From assembly GCA_026413225.1 (NCBI GenBank), contig CM048555.1:79987785-80051784 (forward strand): a DNA stretch of 64,000 nt, in the 5' to 3' direction. This DNA is from Otis tarda (taxonomy: Eukaryota > Chordata > Aves > Otidiformes > Otididae). Both the position numbers and the translations under genes were made by a program. Shown one piece after another: positions 21,101 to 29,990 of the stretch; position 1 is the first letter of the stretch; each line of letters opens with the position of its first letter. The notes below the pieces were generated by a model. That model was not told where the DNA came from. It worked only from the letters and a program-made list of their open reading frames with translations, and did not search any database.

Positions 21101-23482
21101 AAACTCCTGTCCACCCTGCTTCCACACTGCCCTACCTACAGCCCCCAGCACCAGCCAGGATTTGCCCTCAGCACATGTGGACCCCCCTACGCTGGTGTCC
21201 ACACCTCCCCAGAAACCTCCTGCCTGTTCCCATTCCGGCGGGGAAAGATGGACCAACGTCAACCCCAGGCGCCTGCCTGCCCGGCGTCCTCGCATTTTGG
21301 TTTGCTCACAGGAGCGGTGACACGGGGCGAGAGGGACGTGATGAACCAGTGGAATAAATGGCAGCGATTTTTGTGAAAGGACTGTCCTGTTTGTGTGCCT
21401 TTGGAGGAGGGAAGGGAAGGAAAGGAAATGGGAAAGGGAAAGAGGAATGGAAAAAGGAAAAGAAAGAGGAATGGAAAAAGGAAAAGAAAGAGGAAAGGGA
21501 AAAGGAAAAGAAAGAGGAAAGGGAAAAGGGAAGGAAAATGAAAGGAAAAAGGAAAGGGAAGGAAAAAGGGAAGGAAAAAGGGAAGGAAAAAGGGAAGGAA
21601 AGGGAAGGAAAGGAAGGAAAGGGAAGGAAAGGAAAGGAAAGGAAAGGAAAGGAAAAGGAAAGGAAAGGAAAGGAAAGGAAAGGAAAGGAAAGGAAAGGAA
21701 AGGAAAGGAAAGGAAAGGAAAGGAAAGGGAAAGAAAAAGGAAAGAAAAAGGAAAAAGAAAAAGGAAAAAGAAAAAGGAAAAAGAAAAAGGAAAAAGAAAA
21801 AGGAAAAAGAAAAAGGAAAAAGGGAAGGAAAAAAGGAAAAAAGAAAGAAGGAAAAAAGAAGAAAGGAAAAAAGAAAGTAAAAAAGGAATAAAGAAAGGAA
21901 AAAAAGAAATAGAAAAAGGAAAAAAGGAAAAAAGAAGGAAAGGAATTTTTAAAAAGCAAAGCCAATCTGATCAGTGTGCAGCTGCTTCCCTGCTCCCTGC
22001 CCGTCAAGAGGAAGCAGTGACATATTCCATTACTGCATTTATCTCTTCCCTCTGACAGAGACAGACTCCCGCCAGCTCTGCACACACCTGCGTTTGCACA
22101 AGCAGCCTGTTCGTTCAGACGGAGCCAGGTCAGCAGCAGAGCCGGACCTCGCCGCCTGGCCTGGGAGCGATTTCGCTCCGTAACCGGCAGCGCTGAGCGG
22201 CTCATCGCAAACCAGCCCGGCTCAGCGCTGCCGGCGTAAACCCAAACCAACTCCCCGAGAGAGCCAGCGCCCGCCTCTGATCTGGATCCGGCCCACCGGC
22301 TCGTCAGCGCAATGTCCCTAATGACGCAGGCTGCTATAATTAGACCCACGGGGGTGCTGACTTGCCCGAGCCCTGCCAGTTTTGCCAGACGGGCTTAGCC
22401 TTTCCCTCCTGACCTCAGGTGTGGGAGATGAAGCCGGCAAACCCTCACAAATGCATGCACTGCCCTAAACCAGAGGTTTTGGGGATTTGGGATGGGGTGG
22501 GGGGAAGTTGCCAACATCCTTAGCCAAGGGCAGCAGCAGAGCATCCCGTAGGACTGGGCTCCAGAAGCTCCGTAACTTGGATTTTTCAATGTGGTTTGTT
22601 TGTTTGTTTGTTTGTTTTGTTGAATAATTTCATGATGCAGCCTCCTTCCATGGAGAAGATCAGGTCATGGGTCTATCCTCTAGGCTCTGTTCCTCAAGCC
22701 AAGAAAGACCAATGTGAAGCAGCTGCCTAGAAGGGGAGGACTAAGCAAGTAACTTAGAGAAGTTACTTGAGAAAGCACCTTAAGTCCAGCTCTTCCAAAG
22801 AGACTGAGGCACCTAATTCATACAGAAAGCCCTCAGCAACTCCATGCACCTGGAAAATACATGCAGAAGCATCTGTCCAACAAGGATCATGATTCTGGTG
22901 GCCCTCAACCTCCAGAAACGCCCTTATATTCAAGCCCACCTGAACACATGGCAAGTGCCTTGTCCTCCCTTACCTGTCCACGCTGATGATGCACAAGGTC
23001 ATGATGGAGGCGGTGCAGCACATAACGTCCATGGCGATGAACACATTGCAAAAAACCTTCCCAAAGAGCCACTCTCCCCCCACCAGGTCTGTGATGGTCA
23101 CGAAGGGCATGACAGCGAAGGCCACCGACAGGTCAGCGGCCGCGAGGGACACCACCAGGTAGTTGGAGGGCTGCCGGAGCTTCTTGACGATGCACACGGA
23201 GATGATGACCAGACCGTTGCCGGCGATGGTCATGAGGATGATGATGGAGAGCACCGCTCCGATGACGATCTTCTCAGTGTCCCCATAGAGGAGGATCTCC
23301 TCGCCGCAGTCCGTCACGTTGGTGAGGTTGGAGGATGGCGGGTCTGGCTCGGCTGGGGTGGAGGGTTCCTCAGTCATGAATGGATTTGGGAGCAATTTCT
23401 GCGCCGGGTGCTGCTGCTCTGCGTCCTCCACAAAAAGAAGATGGTTCTCCAGAAACTGCCTGGGGCTGGCCCTTAGCAACAT
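14413..23482 (-). CDS. HTR7: 5-HT7-type serotonin receptor (HTR7 or HTR7-like), two coding exons
   Basis: Joining 23482-22974 to 15184-14413 gives an uninterrupted 426-residue class A GPCR. Family members bind serotonin at the plasma membrane and couple to Gs and adenylyl cyclase. Visible landmarks: N-glycosylation sequons N52 and N55; TM1 about 71-97; TM2 107-129; the amine-binding Asp152 in [12 protein letters not shown] at 169-171; the TM3-ECL2 cysteine pair C145/C221; TM6 CWLPFF from 336; NPLIY 377-381; and a Cys-containing tail [16 protein letters not shown] regions match vertebrate HTR7 closely ([48 protein letters not shown]). The N-terminus, third loop and tail differ clearly from mammalian HTR7. 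Its neighbour is an SLC4A11-type gene 16 kb upstream, which is not the mammalian HTR7 setting, so an HTR7 paralogue ('HTR7-like') is quite possible. Family certainty is high; orthology is open. Confidence 0.93.
17861..18045 (+). mobile_element. CR1 LINE, 3' end with octamer tail
   Basis: GAACACTGTCCCAGGTTGCC, GAGGTGGTGGATGCCCCATC, GAGATGTCCCTGCTCCTTGC, GGGGTTGGACTAGATGACC and a terminal ATTCTATGATTCTATGA tail. This is the diagnostic 3' terminus of avian CR1, 5'-truncated to about 185 bp, inserted in receptor intron 1 on the strand opposite the gene. Confidence 0.95.
18336..18430 (-). repeat. Possible degraded MIR
   Basis: CCTTATGCCAGGCACTAAAT followed about 45 bp later by TTATCTCCATTCTGCAGCTG and GCAAACTGGG. 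These echo the reverse-complement MIR segments (TATGTGCCAGGCACTGT and TTATCCCCATTTTACAGATGAG) in the right order but with shorter spacing. Plausible but weak. Confidence 0.45.
20242..20781 (-). mobile_element. CR1 LINE, about 540 bp, different subfamily
   Basis: Starts AATCATAGAATCACAGAATC and continues through GTTGGAAAAGCCCCTTGAGA, CTTCCCTGGGCAGCCTGTTC, CTAATATCCAATCTAAACCT, CCTCTTCTCCAGACCGAACA, CTTCTCTGGACACGCTCCAG and CAAGGTGCGGCCTCACACGA. This is the order of a CR1 ORF2 end plus 3' UTR on the minus strand. The 3' UTR ('ttggaaaagccc...gagatcattgagtcc') differs from the other CR1 copies here, which carry the 'ggggttggactagatgacc' type, so it is a separate subfamily. Confidence 0.95.
21404..21946. 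repeat. GGAAA-type polypurine/polypyrimidine tract
   Basis: About 540 bp of GGAAA, GGGAAA and AAGGAAAA units on the + strand, inside receptor intron 1. The stretch 21540-21877 contains no pyrimidine at all (338 purines in a row). The central 21633-21730 is nearly pure AAGGA pentamer. The coding-strand transcript would be polypyrimidine. Long mirror-symmetric tracts of this kind are known to form triplex (H-DNA) and to vary in length. Long open frames across it, on both strands, are composition artefacts. Confidence 0.97.
22115..22375. promoter_or_regulatory. CpG-rich intron segment with two perfect hairpins
   Basis: A GC-rich, CpG-containing stretch about 0.6-0.86 kb inside intron 1. It holds a hairpin GGAGCGA-TT-TCGCTCC (22164-22179) and a 15-bp perfect inverted repeat CCGGCAGCGCTGAGC (22184-22198) / GCTCAGCGCTGCCGG (22220-22234) with a 21-nt spacer. 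Just beyond are AATGACGCAG (CRE/AP-1-like) and TATAATTAGAC. It could be an intronic regulatory element, an alternative promoter or a structured transcript. The function is inferred only from composition and symmetry. Confidence 0.4.
22593..22620. repeat. (GTTT)n microsatellite
   Basis: GGTTTGTTTGTTTG continuing to about 28 bp in receptor intron 1, about 350 bp from the exon 1 donor. Short and near perfect. Confidence 0.9.
22974..23482 (-). CDS. HTR7: HTR7-like coding exon 1 (N-terminus to TM3)
   Basis: This exon encodes residues 1-169 plus two bases of R170, ending at a GTGGACAG|gtaag donor. The first in-frame ATG is at 23482, four codons after an in-frame TGA. A second in-frame Met (residue 36, [11 protein letters not shown]) at 23377 could also serve as start. 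The extracellular N-terminus has sequons NLT and NVT and is unlike mammalian HTR7. From [10 protein letters not shown] onward the match is strong: [43 protein letters not shown]1-TM3 and the orthosteric Asp are complete. Confidence 0.95.
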
Positions 23483-24720
23483 GCTCTGAGCTCACCGCAG
23501 CGGGCAGTGGCACGGGTTTTCTCCCAGCAATGACACCTCCAGTGACAAACCAGAACATTTTATCACAAACAGGCTAAGAAAATAAAATATTCCCCCCCAC
23601 CACAGCTCCACCCCAGCTCCTGCCTCCCAGAGCTGCGGCTGGATCTCACGTGCTCAGCAAGAAGCCGCTTCCCAAGTCTGCTCAAAGACACGCAGTTTGC
23701 TGGAGGATGCTCGGAGAAAGCTCCTCTCCTCTCCACTTTTAAAGGAGCGCAAGCTGCCCAGGCTGCCTGCTCGTCTGCGTGCTTTTCTGCAAGGATGGGT
23801 AACGGCAGGCGATCGCAGCTGCCCGTGTTATTTTTGCGTTACTGCCCAGCTGCTGATCTCGCACTTCTCCTGTGCGCCCGTACGTTTAAATCCCACGCAA
23901 ACACACGCGTATTCCCACGTGTGGACACAGAAGAGTGGGGGATAGCACCCTCGGTGGGACCGTACCCATCACACGCAGCACCCCCGGAGTACCACGCGCA
24001 TCCCAGGAGCCGTGAGCATCACCACCACACGCGTGGCAGAGACACGGAGAACAGCCACCGTGCTCCCACCCCTGCGTGTTCACCCCCAGGGGTATTTCCC
24101 AGCCATCAAGGGGGGAAACTTTTGGGCAGGGCTCCACGCATGGCGAGCAGCCGGCGTCCTCCCCTTTTTCTGTCAAAGCCCCTTTTCCCCTCGAAAGGAG
24201 CGTTGTTTCAATCACAGCAGGATTGCAACCCCCTCCTCCCCTTTTGCAGCGCCCTCCTCCTCCTCTTTTCTGGGGTGATGGGGGTCCCGGAGTTACCTGT
24301 GCTGAGGGGGTGAGACATCCTTCAGGCGAGAAAGCGAAGAGCCGAGCCTGGAGCATCCTTCTTCTCTCCCCGCCTCCCCGATCCCTCCTCCCGCCCTCCC
24401 CTCGCCTCTCCCCGGGCAGGGACCCAGATGGTCCCCGGCTCCCTCCGAGCCCCAGGGAGGAGCAAAGACCTGGGAGGAGGGGGGAGATCGATCCTACACC
24501 CACCCCCCAACCCTGCAGAGATGATGGGTGATGGGGTTTGGGGAGGGTGGGGGAGCGTGCGAAGACCTCCAGGGAAAGGCTGGAAGTTGGGAAGATGCTC
24601 CTGAACGCGGTCCTGCAGCGCAGCGAGGCAGGCGCGGGAGGAGCAGCCTGAAAGCCAGCAAGCAGGGTACAGAGAAAGGCAGCTTCCAGAGCACTCCTCC
24701 CCATTTTTATTTTTTTTTTC
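23483..24720 (-). promoter_or_regulatory. Probable 5' UTR and promoter region of the HTR7-like gene
   Basis: Sequence upstream of the receptor start codon becomes GC-rich, peaking at about 24300-24480 with runs such as CCCCGCCTCCCCG and CTCCCGCCCTCCCCTCGCC, which on the coding strand are Sp1/KLF-type GC boxes. Several ACGCG and CACGTG motifs lie at 23880-24060. No clear TATA box was seen. The transcription start cannot be located from sequence; an untranslated first exon is possible. Confidence 0.35.
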
Positions 24721-26250
24721 TTATTTTACAGGAGATGCTTTCTTTCCCTGCTCCATGCATTTTTTTTCCACCCCCCCCCCGTGCTCACAGAAGGTCCCAC
24801 GTTCATTCAGCTCCGTGCTGAAGAGCAGTGAACAGCCAGGGAGAGGCAGATCCCTAAAGATGAGCCTTTCCCTTGTCCTAGTAAAATCAAAACAGAGGGA
24901 AAAGAAACCAGGAAAGAGCATGCAGGGATCCACATCCATCTCTGCCAGATGTTTCACGAGATGGGCACCTCCATCCCTGGTGCCACCAGCTCCCTCGCCC
25001 ATCCCGGGGCTGGGCGAACACCCTGGCACCCTCCAGCCCTCCCAGGGACAGCACAGAGGGCTGGATATGGAAAAAAAAAATTAAAAAAAATAAAAAAATC
25101 TCTCAATCTCTGAGATGCAAAGCACTGCATCACCTCAGGTCAGAGTCGGCACCAACCCCAAGAGATATTTTTGGGGCAGATGTTCCCTGCAAAAAGTACA
25201 TCGGCGAGGAAAGCGCCGGCGAGCTAAAACAGGGCTGTTAAAGCCGTACTTAACACCAGGGCTTCTCCTCTGCTGCTCAGGCATCGCAGCCTGCGTGGGA
25301 GGCTGGCTAAAATAGCTTCCTCACGCGGGCAGGGTGTGCTGAAGCTCTGGCTTGCTTGCTCTTGGCATTGCAGGTGGGGTTCTTTTTGGTTTTGTTTTTG
25401 TTTTGGTTATTTTTGTCTTTTTTTTTTTTTTTCTTTCTTTCTTTCTTCCCCCAGCCCTTCAGGATTGATGACGTGCCGAGATGGGATGGGGCCGATACAG
25501 AAACACCTGCAAAGCCCAGTCCCTGCCCGACCTGGGGAGCGAGGGCTGCTTCTGTGGCCAGCCCAAATTCACCAATATTGGGCAAAAAAAAATCCACCCG
25601 GTATTCCCAAGGAGAAAGGGGGAGCCGCAGAGCTTCCCGCTGCGGGACCAAAGGATTCTGCCTCCTACAAAACCCAAATTTACACAAGAAGAAAGCCATC
25701 CTTTGCGGAGCAGCTGTTGGACGCCAAGGCAGCTCCTCGCCAGATGCCTGGAGATTTTTAGGAAAACCATCTGGGCGCGAGCTGGGGACTCCTGCCCTGC
25801 TTTCCACCTCTGGGACCGGGGTTTGGCAGGGGGGATGCGGGGTGGGGGACGAGCAGGGGGGGTGTTTCCAGCTTCCCTGGAGGTTGCCTTTGGGAGAGTA
25901 ACACAGTGAGCAGCTCCTGTGCCTTAGGAAGGAGGGATTTCTTTAGGATGCAACCTCTATCTTCTCCCTTCCAAAATCCCTGCGGGTCTGGGGATTCCAG
26001 AGGAAGAGGGTTTTTTTTTCCTCCTCCCCTTTCCAGGGGAATGAGCTGCTCTGATAATTTGAGGAGCAACAAAATCCATGGAAAACCACTGAGCGACCGG
26101 AGGGCACGTTCTCCACGTGGGCTGATTTTTGGGAAGACAGAATGGAAAAAGCCAATTTTCGCGTGAAGGAAGGATTAAAAGTAATAATAATTATTTCTCC
26201 CTAAAAACTCTCAGTGCAGCAGTTCTCCAGCTGCAGGCCACGATGACCTT
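24721..26250. other. Intergenic sequence, no gene seen
   Basis: Contains a C run near 24771-24780, an A-rich patch at 25070-25097, and a T-rich tract at 25381-25449 that ends (CTTT)n. No recognisable exons. Several open frames of 100-180 codons here have low-complexity translations and no family resemblance. Confidence 0.5.
25381..25449. repeat. T-rich low-complexity tract
   Basis: GTTTTTG-type units pass into a run of T (about 25420-25433) and then (CTTT)n. About 70 bp with almost no A. No retroposon body is attached. Confidence 0.85.
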
Positions 26251-26870
26251 GCTGAGACACTTGCTCCTGGGGCAAGCCGGGAAGCGCTAATTGCATTTAA
26301 TGGCAATTAGGGAAGGGAATGGCCAGCGTGCCTTAGCTTAGCCACTAACCGTAGCTTTCCCTCTTCGGCTGAGAAGAGAGAACAGATTTGGAGGAGCAGG
26401 GAAGTTGCTGGAGCAAGATGGATGAACCCCAAATAAAATTATCCTTGCAAAATAAAGCTGAGAAGTTGAAGACCCAAAATAGCCAAAGTTTTCCCCCTCC
26501 ATCTCCAAGCAGATAAGAGATGAACAAAGTCCTCCTGCCGCGTCATGAAGGCAGCGCCCAGATATGTTCTTCCATCTTAATGTACAAACGACTATTAAAG
26601 TGGCTATTTTATTAACTATTAATTGTTAATATTACACCCTATTAACTCTAATGGCAAAGTAATAGATGCAGTTATTAATATGCAAATTCTGAGCAATCTC
26701 ATTAACTCCAAGGTTCTCAACCTTTCGATGATTTCAGGCCTGGCATCCCAAAGCGATCTTCCCTGTGTTGCAGGTGTCGACATTTGTTCCTCTGAGCAGG
26801 CAGAGGCTGCCCAGATAAATAAAATTATTCACTCGATGCCATCAGCTTTCAAGGAGCATCGCTAAGAGCT
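26251..26870. promoter_or_regulatory. Candidate AT-rich regulatory element upstream of the HTR7-like gene
   Basis: Two motif clusters about 2.8-3.4 kb upstream of the receptor start. At 26287-26310 an inverted pair CTAATTGC / GCAATTAG faces itself across 8 bp. At 26575-26710 there are many TTAAT/ATTAA cores and a perfect POU octamer ATGCAAAT at 26680-26687. Such homeodomain and POU motif groups are common in neural enhancers. There is no direct evidence of activity, and AT-rich DNA yields such motifs by chance. Confidence 0.3.
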
Positions 26871-27442
26871 GCTCTTGCCTCCAGAGAAGCTCCCGATGAA
26901 CCAGTCTGGAGTATCTGACCCCTCTCTGATTTGCAAACAGAGGGGCTTAACTCACTTTCACAACGGGGTGGCCAAAAACCCAACCATGAGGAGATACCAT
27001 GGTGCTTCTCCAGTGATCGTGGTCAGGAATGATGAAGCCTGAGGGGGTTTCATGGACTCAAAATGCTCAGGGCATCACCTGCTCTCCGTAGGCATGTGTC
27101 CTGCTTTCCCTCTGAGGCACCCCCCTCCCAAAGACAGCCCCATCTCCTCCTGATGAGCATTGAAGCCCAGGTCCCCAGAGGCGTTCACCCAGCAAACACC
27201 ATCTCAGTGTGGTGGGAACGTGGTACCCAAGAGATGCTTGGGTCTCCCAGACATGGACCTTGTGACGTGGGGTCCAGCCCAAGGTGGCCAATCTCAGCCC
27301 CTCGGCACGTGAGCTGGGGAATGGGGCTAGCAGAGGTCTGCAGCAAAGGAACCGGAGCTTAGGGGGAAACTGAGGCACTCGAGAGGCCCAACTTTCAAAC
27401 CACCATGTCCTTTAAAAATCAACCCACAATTTTAAAGAAGCT

Positions 27443-27736
27443 GTTCAGTAGGGCCTGTTGTGATAGGACAAGGGGTAATGGGTTTAAATTAGAAGGAGGT
27501 AGGTTTAGATTAGATATTAGAAAAAAATTTTTTACAATGAGAGTTGTAGAGCACTGGAACAGGTTGCCCAGAGAGGTGGTGGATGCCCCATCCCTGGAAG
27601 TGTTCAAGGCCAGGCTGGATGAGGCTCTGAGCAACCTGATCTAGTCAGGGATGTCCCTGCTCTTGCAGGGGGGTTGGACTAGATGACCTTTGAAGGTCCC
27701 TTCCAACTCTAACCATTCTATGATTCTATGATTCTA
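27443..27736 (+). mobile_element. CR1 LINE, 3' end with octamer tail
   Basis: TTCAGTAGGGCCTGTTGTGA, TTAGATTAGATATTAGAAAA, GTTGCCCAGAGAGGTGGTGG, AGGGATGTCCCTGCTCTTGC and ATTCTATGATTCTATGATTC. A 5'-truncated avian CR1 of about 295 bp, in the same subfamily as the copies at 17.9 and 32.4 kb. The intact octamer tail and low erosion suggest a fairly young insertion. Confidence 0.96.
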
Positions 27737-29875
27737 AAAGGTATTCAAAGAGGAGTCCCTAAATAAGACACGGTAGTGTACGAGTGGAACGGTTTTGATC
27801 TCTTTCCTGTCCCAATTCCGTGGTAGGAAGCCCTCAGCCCAGCTGAGCATTCCCACATCCTCCCATCTCCTCGGCTTCCCTCTACCTCACAGCAGCAATG
27901 CGGGATTTGCCTCCTTGCAGAAACCCATCCTCCAGGACAGAGCCAAATAGGAGGGGCACAGCGAGGGGACGCGGCTCAGCGTGCCCCCTGGGGACCAGGA
28001 CACCGGTCCCGTAGCGGTGACATCGATGGCCGAAGCGTTTCAGCGAGGAGATCCCACCAGGAAAGGGCTTTCTGCCTAAAATCTTTTGCCTTGAGGGGAA
28101 AAGCCAAAAGCGTTGATAAGTTAGCAACCTACCTGTGACTCAAAACTCTCGGAGCTGGGTGCACGGTTTGTTTTTTTCTTGACATGTCTCCTCAAAATAA
28201 AAAAAAAAAAAAAAAAGAAGAAACTTTTCATCTATTTATAAAGGCACCCCACGCGTATTGCTGTTTGAGGAGCAACTGGGAACCCCGTGAGAAAAACGCC
28301 ATCCATCCGAAGAGCTCACCTCAAAAATGCGCGTTTGCTGACGAGAAGCGGGTACCAACGCTGTTGGACGCAGCCGCGCTCCCTCTGCTGGAGCCTGCAC
28401 AGAAAACAGGCTGCGTTTAGGGTTCAAATCCCCCGCGATTTGCAAATTTTGGCTATTTGGAGGGCTCTCGAGCCTCTCAAAGAATTATCTCTGCCCCACC
28501 ACATCGTAGCTAAAGCCGGGGCAACCCGTGCACCGGCAGCATCATCCCGGTGTCCCGCAGAGGTGGGACTGCCCCAGGGGAGGATGGGGACGAGCTGGAG
28601 GGACGTGTGCTGCAGGATGAAGAGGAGGCAGAAGAGTCCTCAACAGCAAACTTTTGGCCTGCAGACCCTCCTGTCCACCCTGAAGCTGCCTGCGGCGGCT
28701 GCTGAAGGGATTTCTAGGGGGACTGATGTAGCTGGCAGAGAAAAAAAAATCAAAAAACCTGAAATAAGAGAGAAAAGGGTGAAAAATGAGTGATTTAGCT
28801 GAAGTTTCCAACGCAAACCCTTCAGCACCAGCTCACAGCTGTAATCCCCCATTTGCCAGACTTTTATTAGTGAGCCGCCATCGTTAGCGCTCATCATTTA
28901 TTCAACGCGATGGACGTGCAACGTTTCCACCTCCCGCTCTCCCGTCAGCCATCTCCAAGGGTTTGGGCAGAGCCTGATTTTTAAGGATATACAGAGAGGT
29001 AGGTGCCCCCTTGATGCATGGGGCTGATGTTACACCATTGGACCATCCAAAACCAGGAGGGAGAGAAGCGGGTGACACAGACCAAGCGCTCCCAGCCAAA
29101 CTTTTCCTAAAAGCCAGCGAGAAGGAAGGTTGCTTCAGGACGTCATGGCAAACCCAGAGCTGGAAAGGTGAGCCGTGCCTGCAGAGAGGTGAGCTTGCAG
29201 CGCCCTGGCTTGCTCGCCGTTTCTCCACGCACACCACCGAAGAAAGACCTTGGTGAAGGCGCTTCTGGTCCGTAGCATTGGGCACGAGCACTGCACGAAG
29301 GCTTTCTGCTCTGGATTCGGGGCCGGCGAAGCTTGCGTGAAGCCACCCACCCACCAGCTCCCCGTTTCCAGCCCGGGGTTCTCCGCGCTCAGTGCCGAAG
29401 CTGCTGGAGGTGGAGGTGGGTTGAGGTGGTGGAGCAAACGTTGCGGGTTTGGAAATGAAACCCCCTCCTTGTCTTCTTTGGTCTGTCCCCTAGATGGCAC
29501 CTGCTCTCAGCAGATTAAATCCCTGATGGAAACCAGCAGCTTTTGGTGCCTGGGAAGGCTCAGGGCTGCAAACCGCTTGCCAGTAAACAAACAAACAAAA
29601 CGCTCATCCAAAACTTTTTTTTTTTTTGAAGAACAAGCTACAAGTCATGGCTTTTTTTTGGCTCTTCCACCAAGAACTTCAGGTACCTGACCCCTCACTG
29701 GCTGCAACATCTCTGCCGTTTTCCCTTCTGGTCCATGTCCGGGTGCTCAGTCCCCCCAAAATGCAGCGGATTGGGGTTAACAAACCCTTTCCCATCGGCA
29801 TTGCTGCAGTGGCACGCGCGCATCTAGGGGCAGTGACAGACCCCATCAGACCTGGATCGCTCCGTGAAGATATTT
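27737..29875. other. Intergenic sequence, no gene seen
   Basis: An A run lies at 28193-28216 and a short T run at 29616-29627. A tRNA B-box-like GGTTCAAATCC at 28422 lacks a partner A box. No exon recognised. Confidence 0.5.
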
Positions 29876-29990
29876 CATAGAATCATAGAATGGTTAGGGT
29901 GGGAAGGGACCTTCAAAGCCCACCCAGTCCAACCCCCCCTGCAAGGAGCAGGGACATCTCCAACCAGATCAGGTTGCTGTCAGTCCTGTA
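29876..29990 (-). mobile_element. CR1 LINE, 3' tip
   Basis: CATAGAATCATAGAATGGTT, GGGAAGGGACCTTCAAAGCC, AGTCCAACCCCCCCTGCAAG and TCTCCAACCAGATCAGGTTG: about 115 bp of a CR1 3' terminus on the minus strand, strongly 5'-truncated and little diverged. Confidence 0.94.

Larger units (their letters stand above)
15185..22973 (-). other. HTR7-like intron 1 (7.8 kb)
   Basis: A GTAAG donor at 22973 and a CTTTTCCAG acceptor at 15185 bound an intron that interrupts the DRY arginine codon after its second base, the conserved HTR7 intron position. It contains CR1 copies at 17.9 and 20.2-20.8 kb, a possible MIR at 18.4 kb, the polypurine tract at 21.4-21.95 kb, and a CpG-rich hairpin region at 22.1-22.4 kb. 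No other coding exon was recognised. 18.88-19.10 kb is AT-rich with several ATTA/TAAT cores and might be a conserved noncoding element. Confidence 0.85.

Noticed and set aside
21306-22349. Long open frames (up to about 347 codons) on both strands across the GGAAA tract
   Set aside because: They are produced by the repeat, which lacks stop codons; the translations are pure Phe/Pro/Ser/Leu or Lys/Glu/Gly strings with no family.
22844-23476. 210-codon + strand open frame
   Set aside because: It is the antisense shadow of receptor exon 1, which has clear GPCR homology and correct splicing on the other strand.
23886-24704. 272-codon minus-strand open frame upstream of the receptor
   Set aside because: Lies in GC-rich DNA where stops are rare; low-complexity Pro/Gly/Arg translation without a recognisable domain, more likely promoter and 5' UTR.
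28422-28432. tRNA-like B box GGTTCAAATCC
   Set aside because: No A box at the right distance and no cloverleaf can be folded around it; likely chance.
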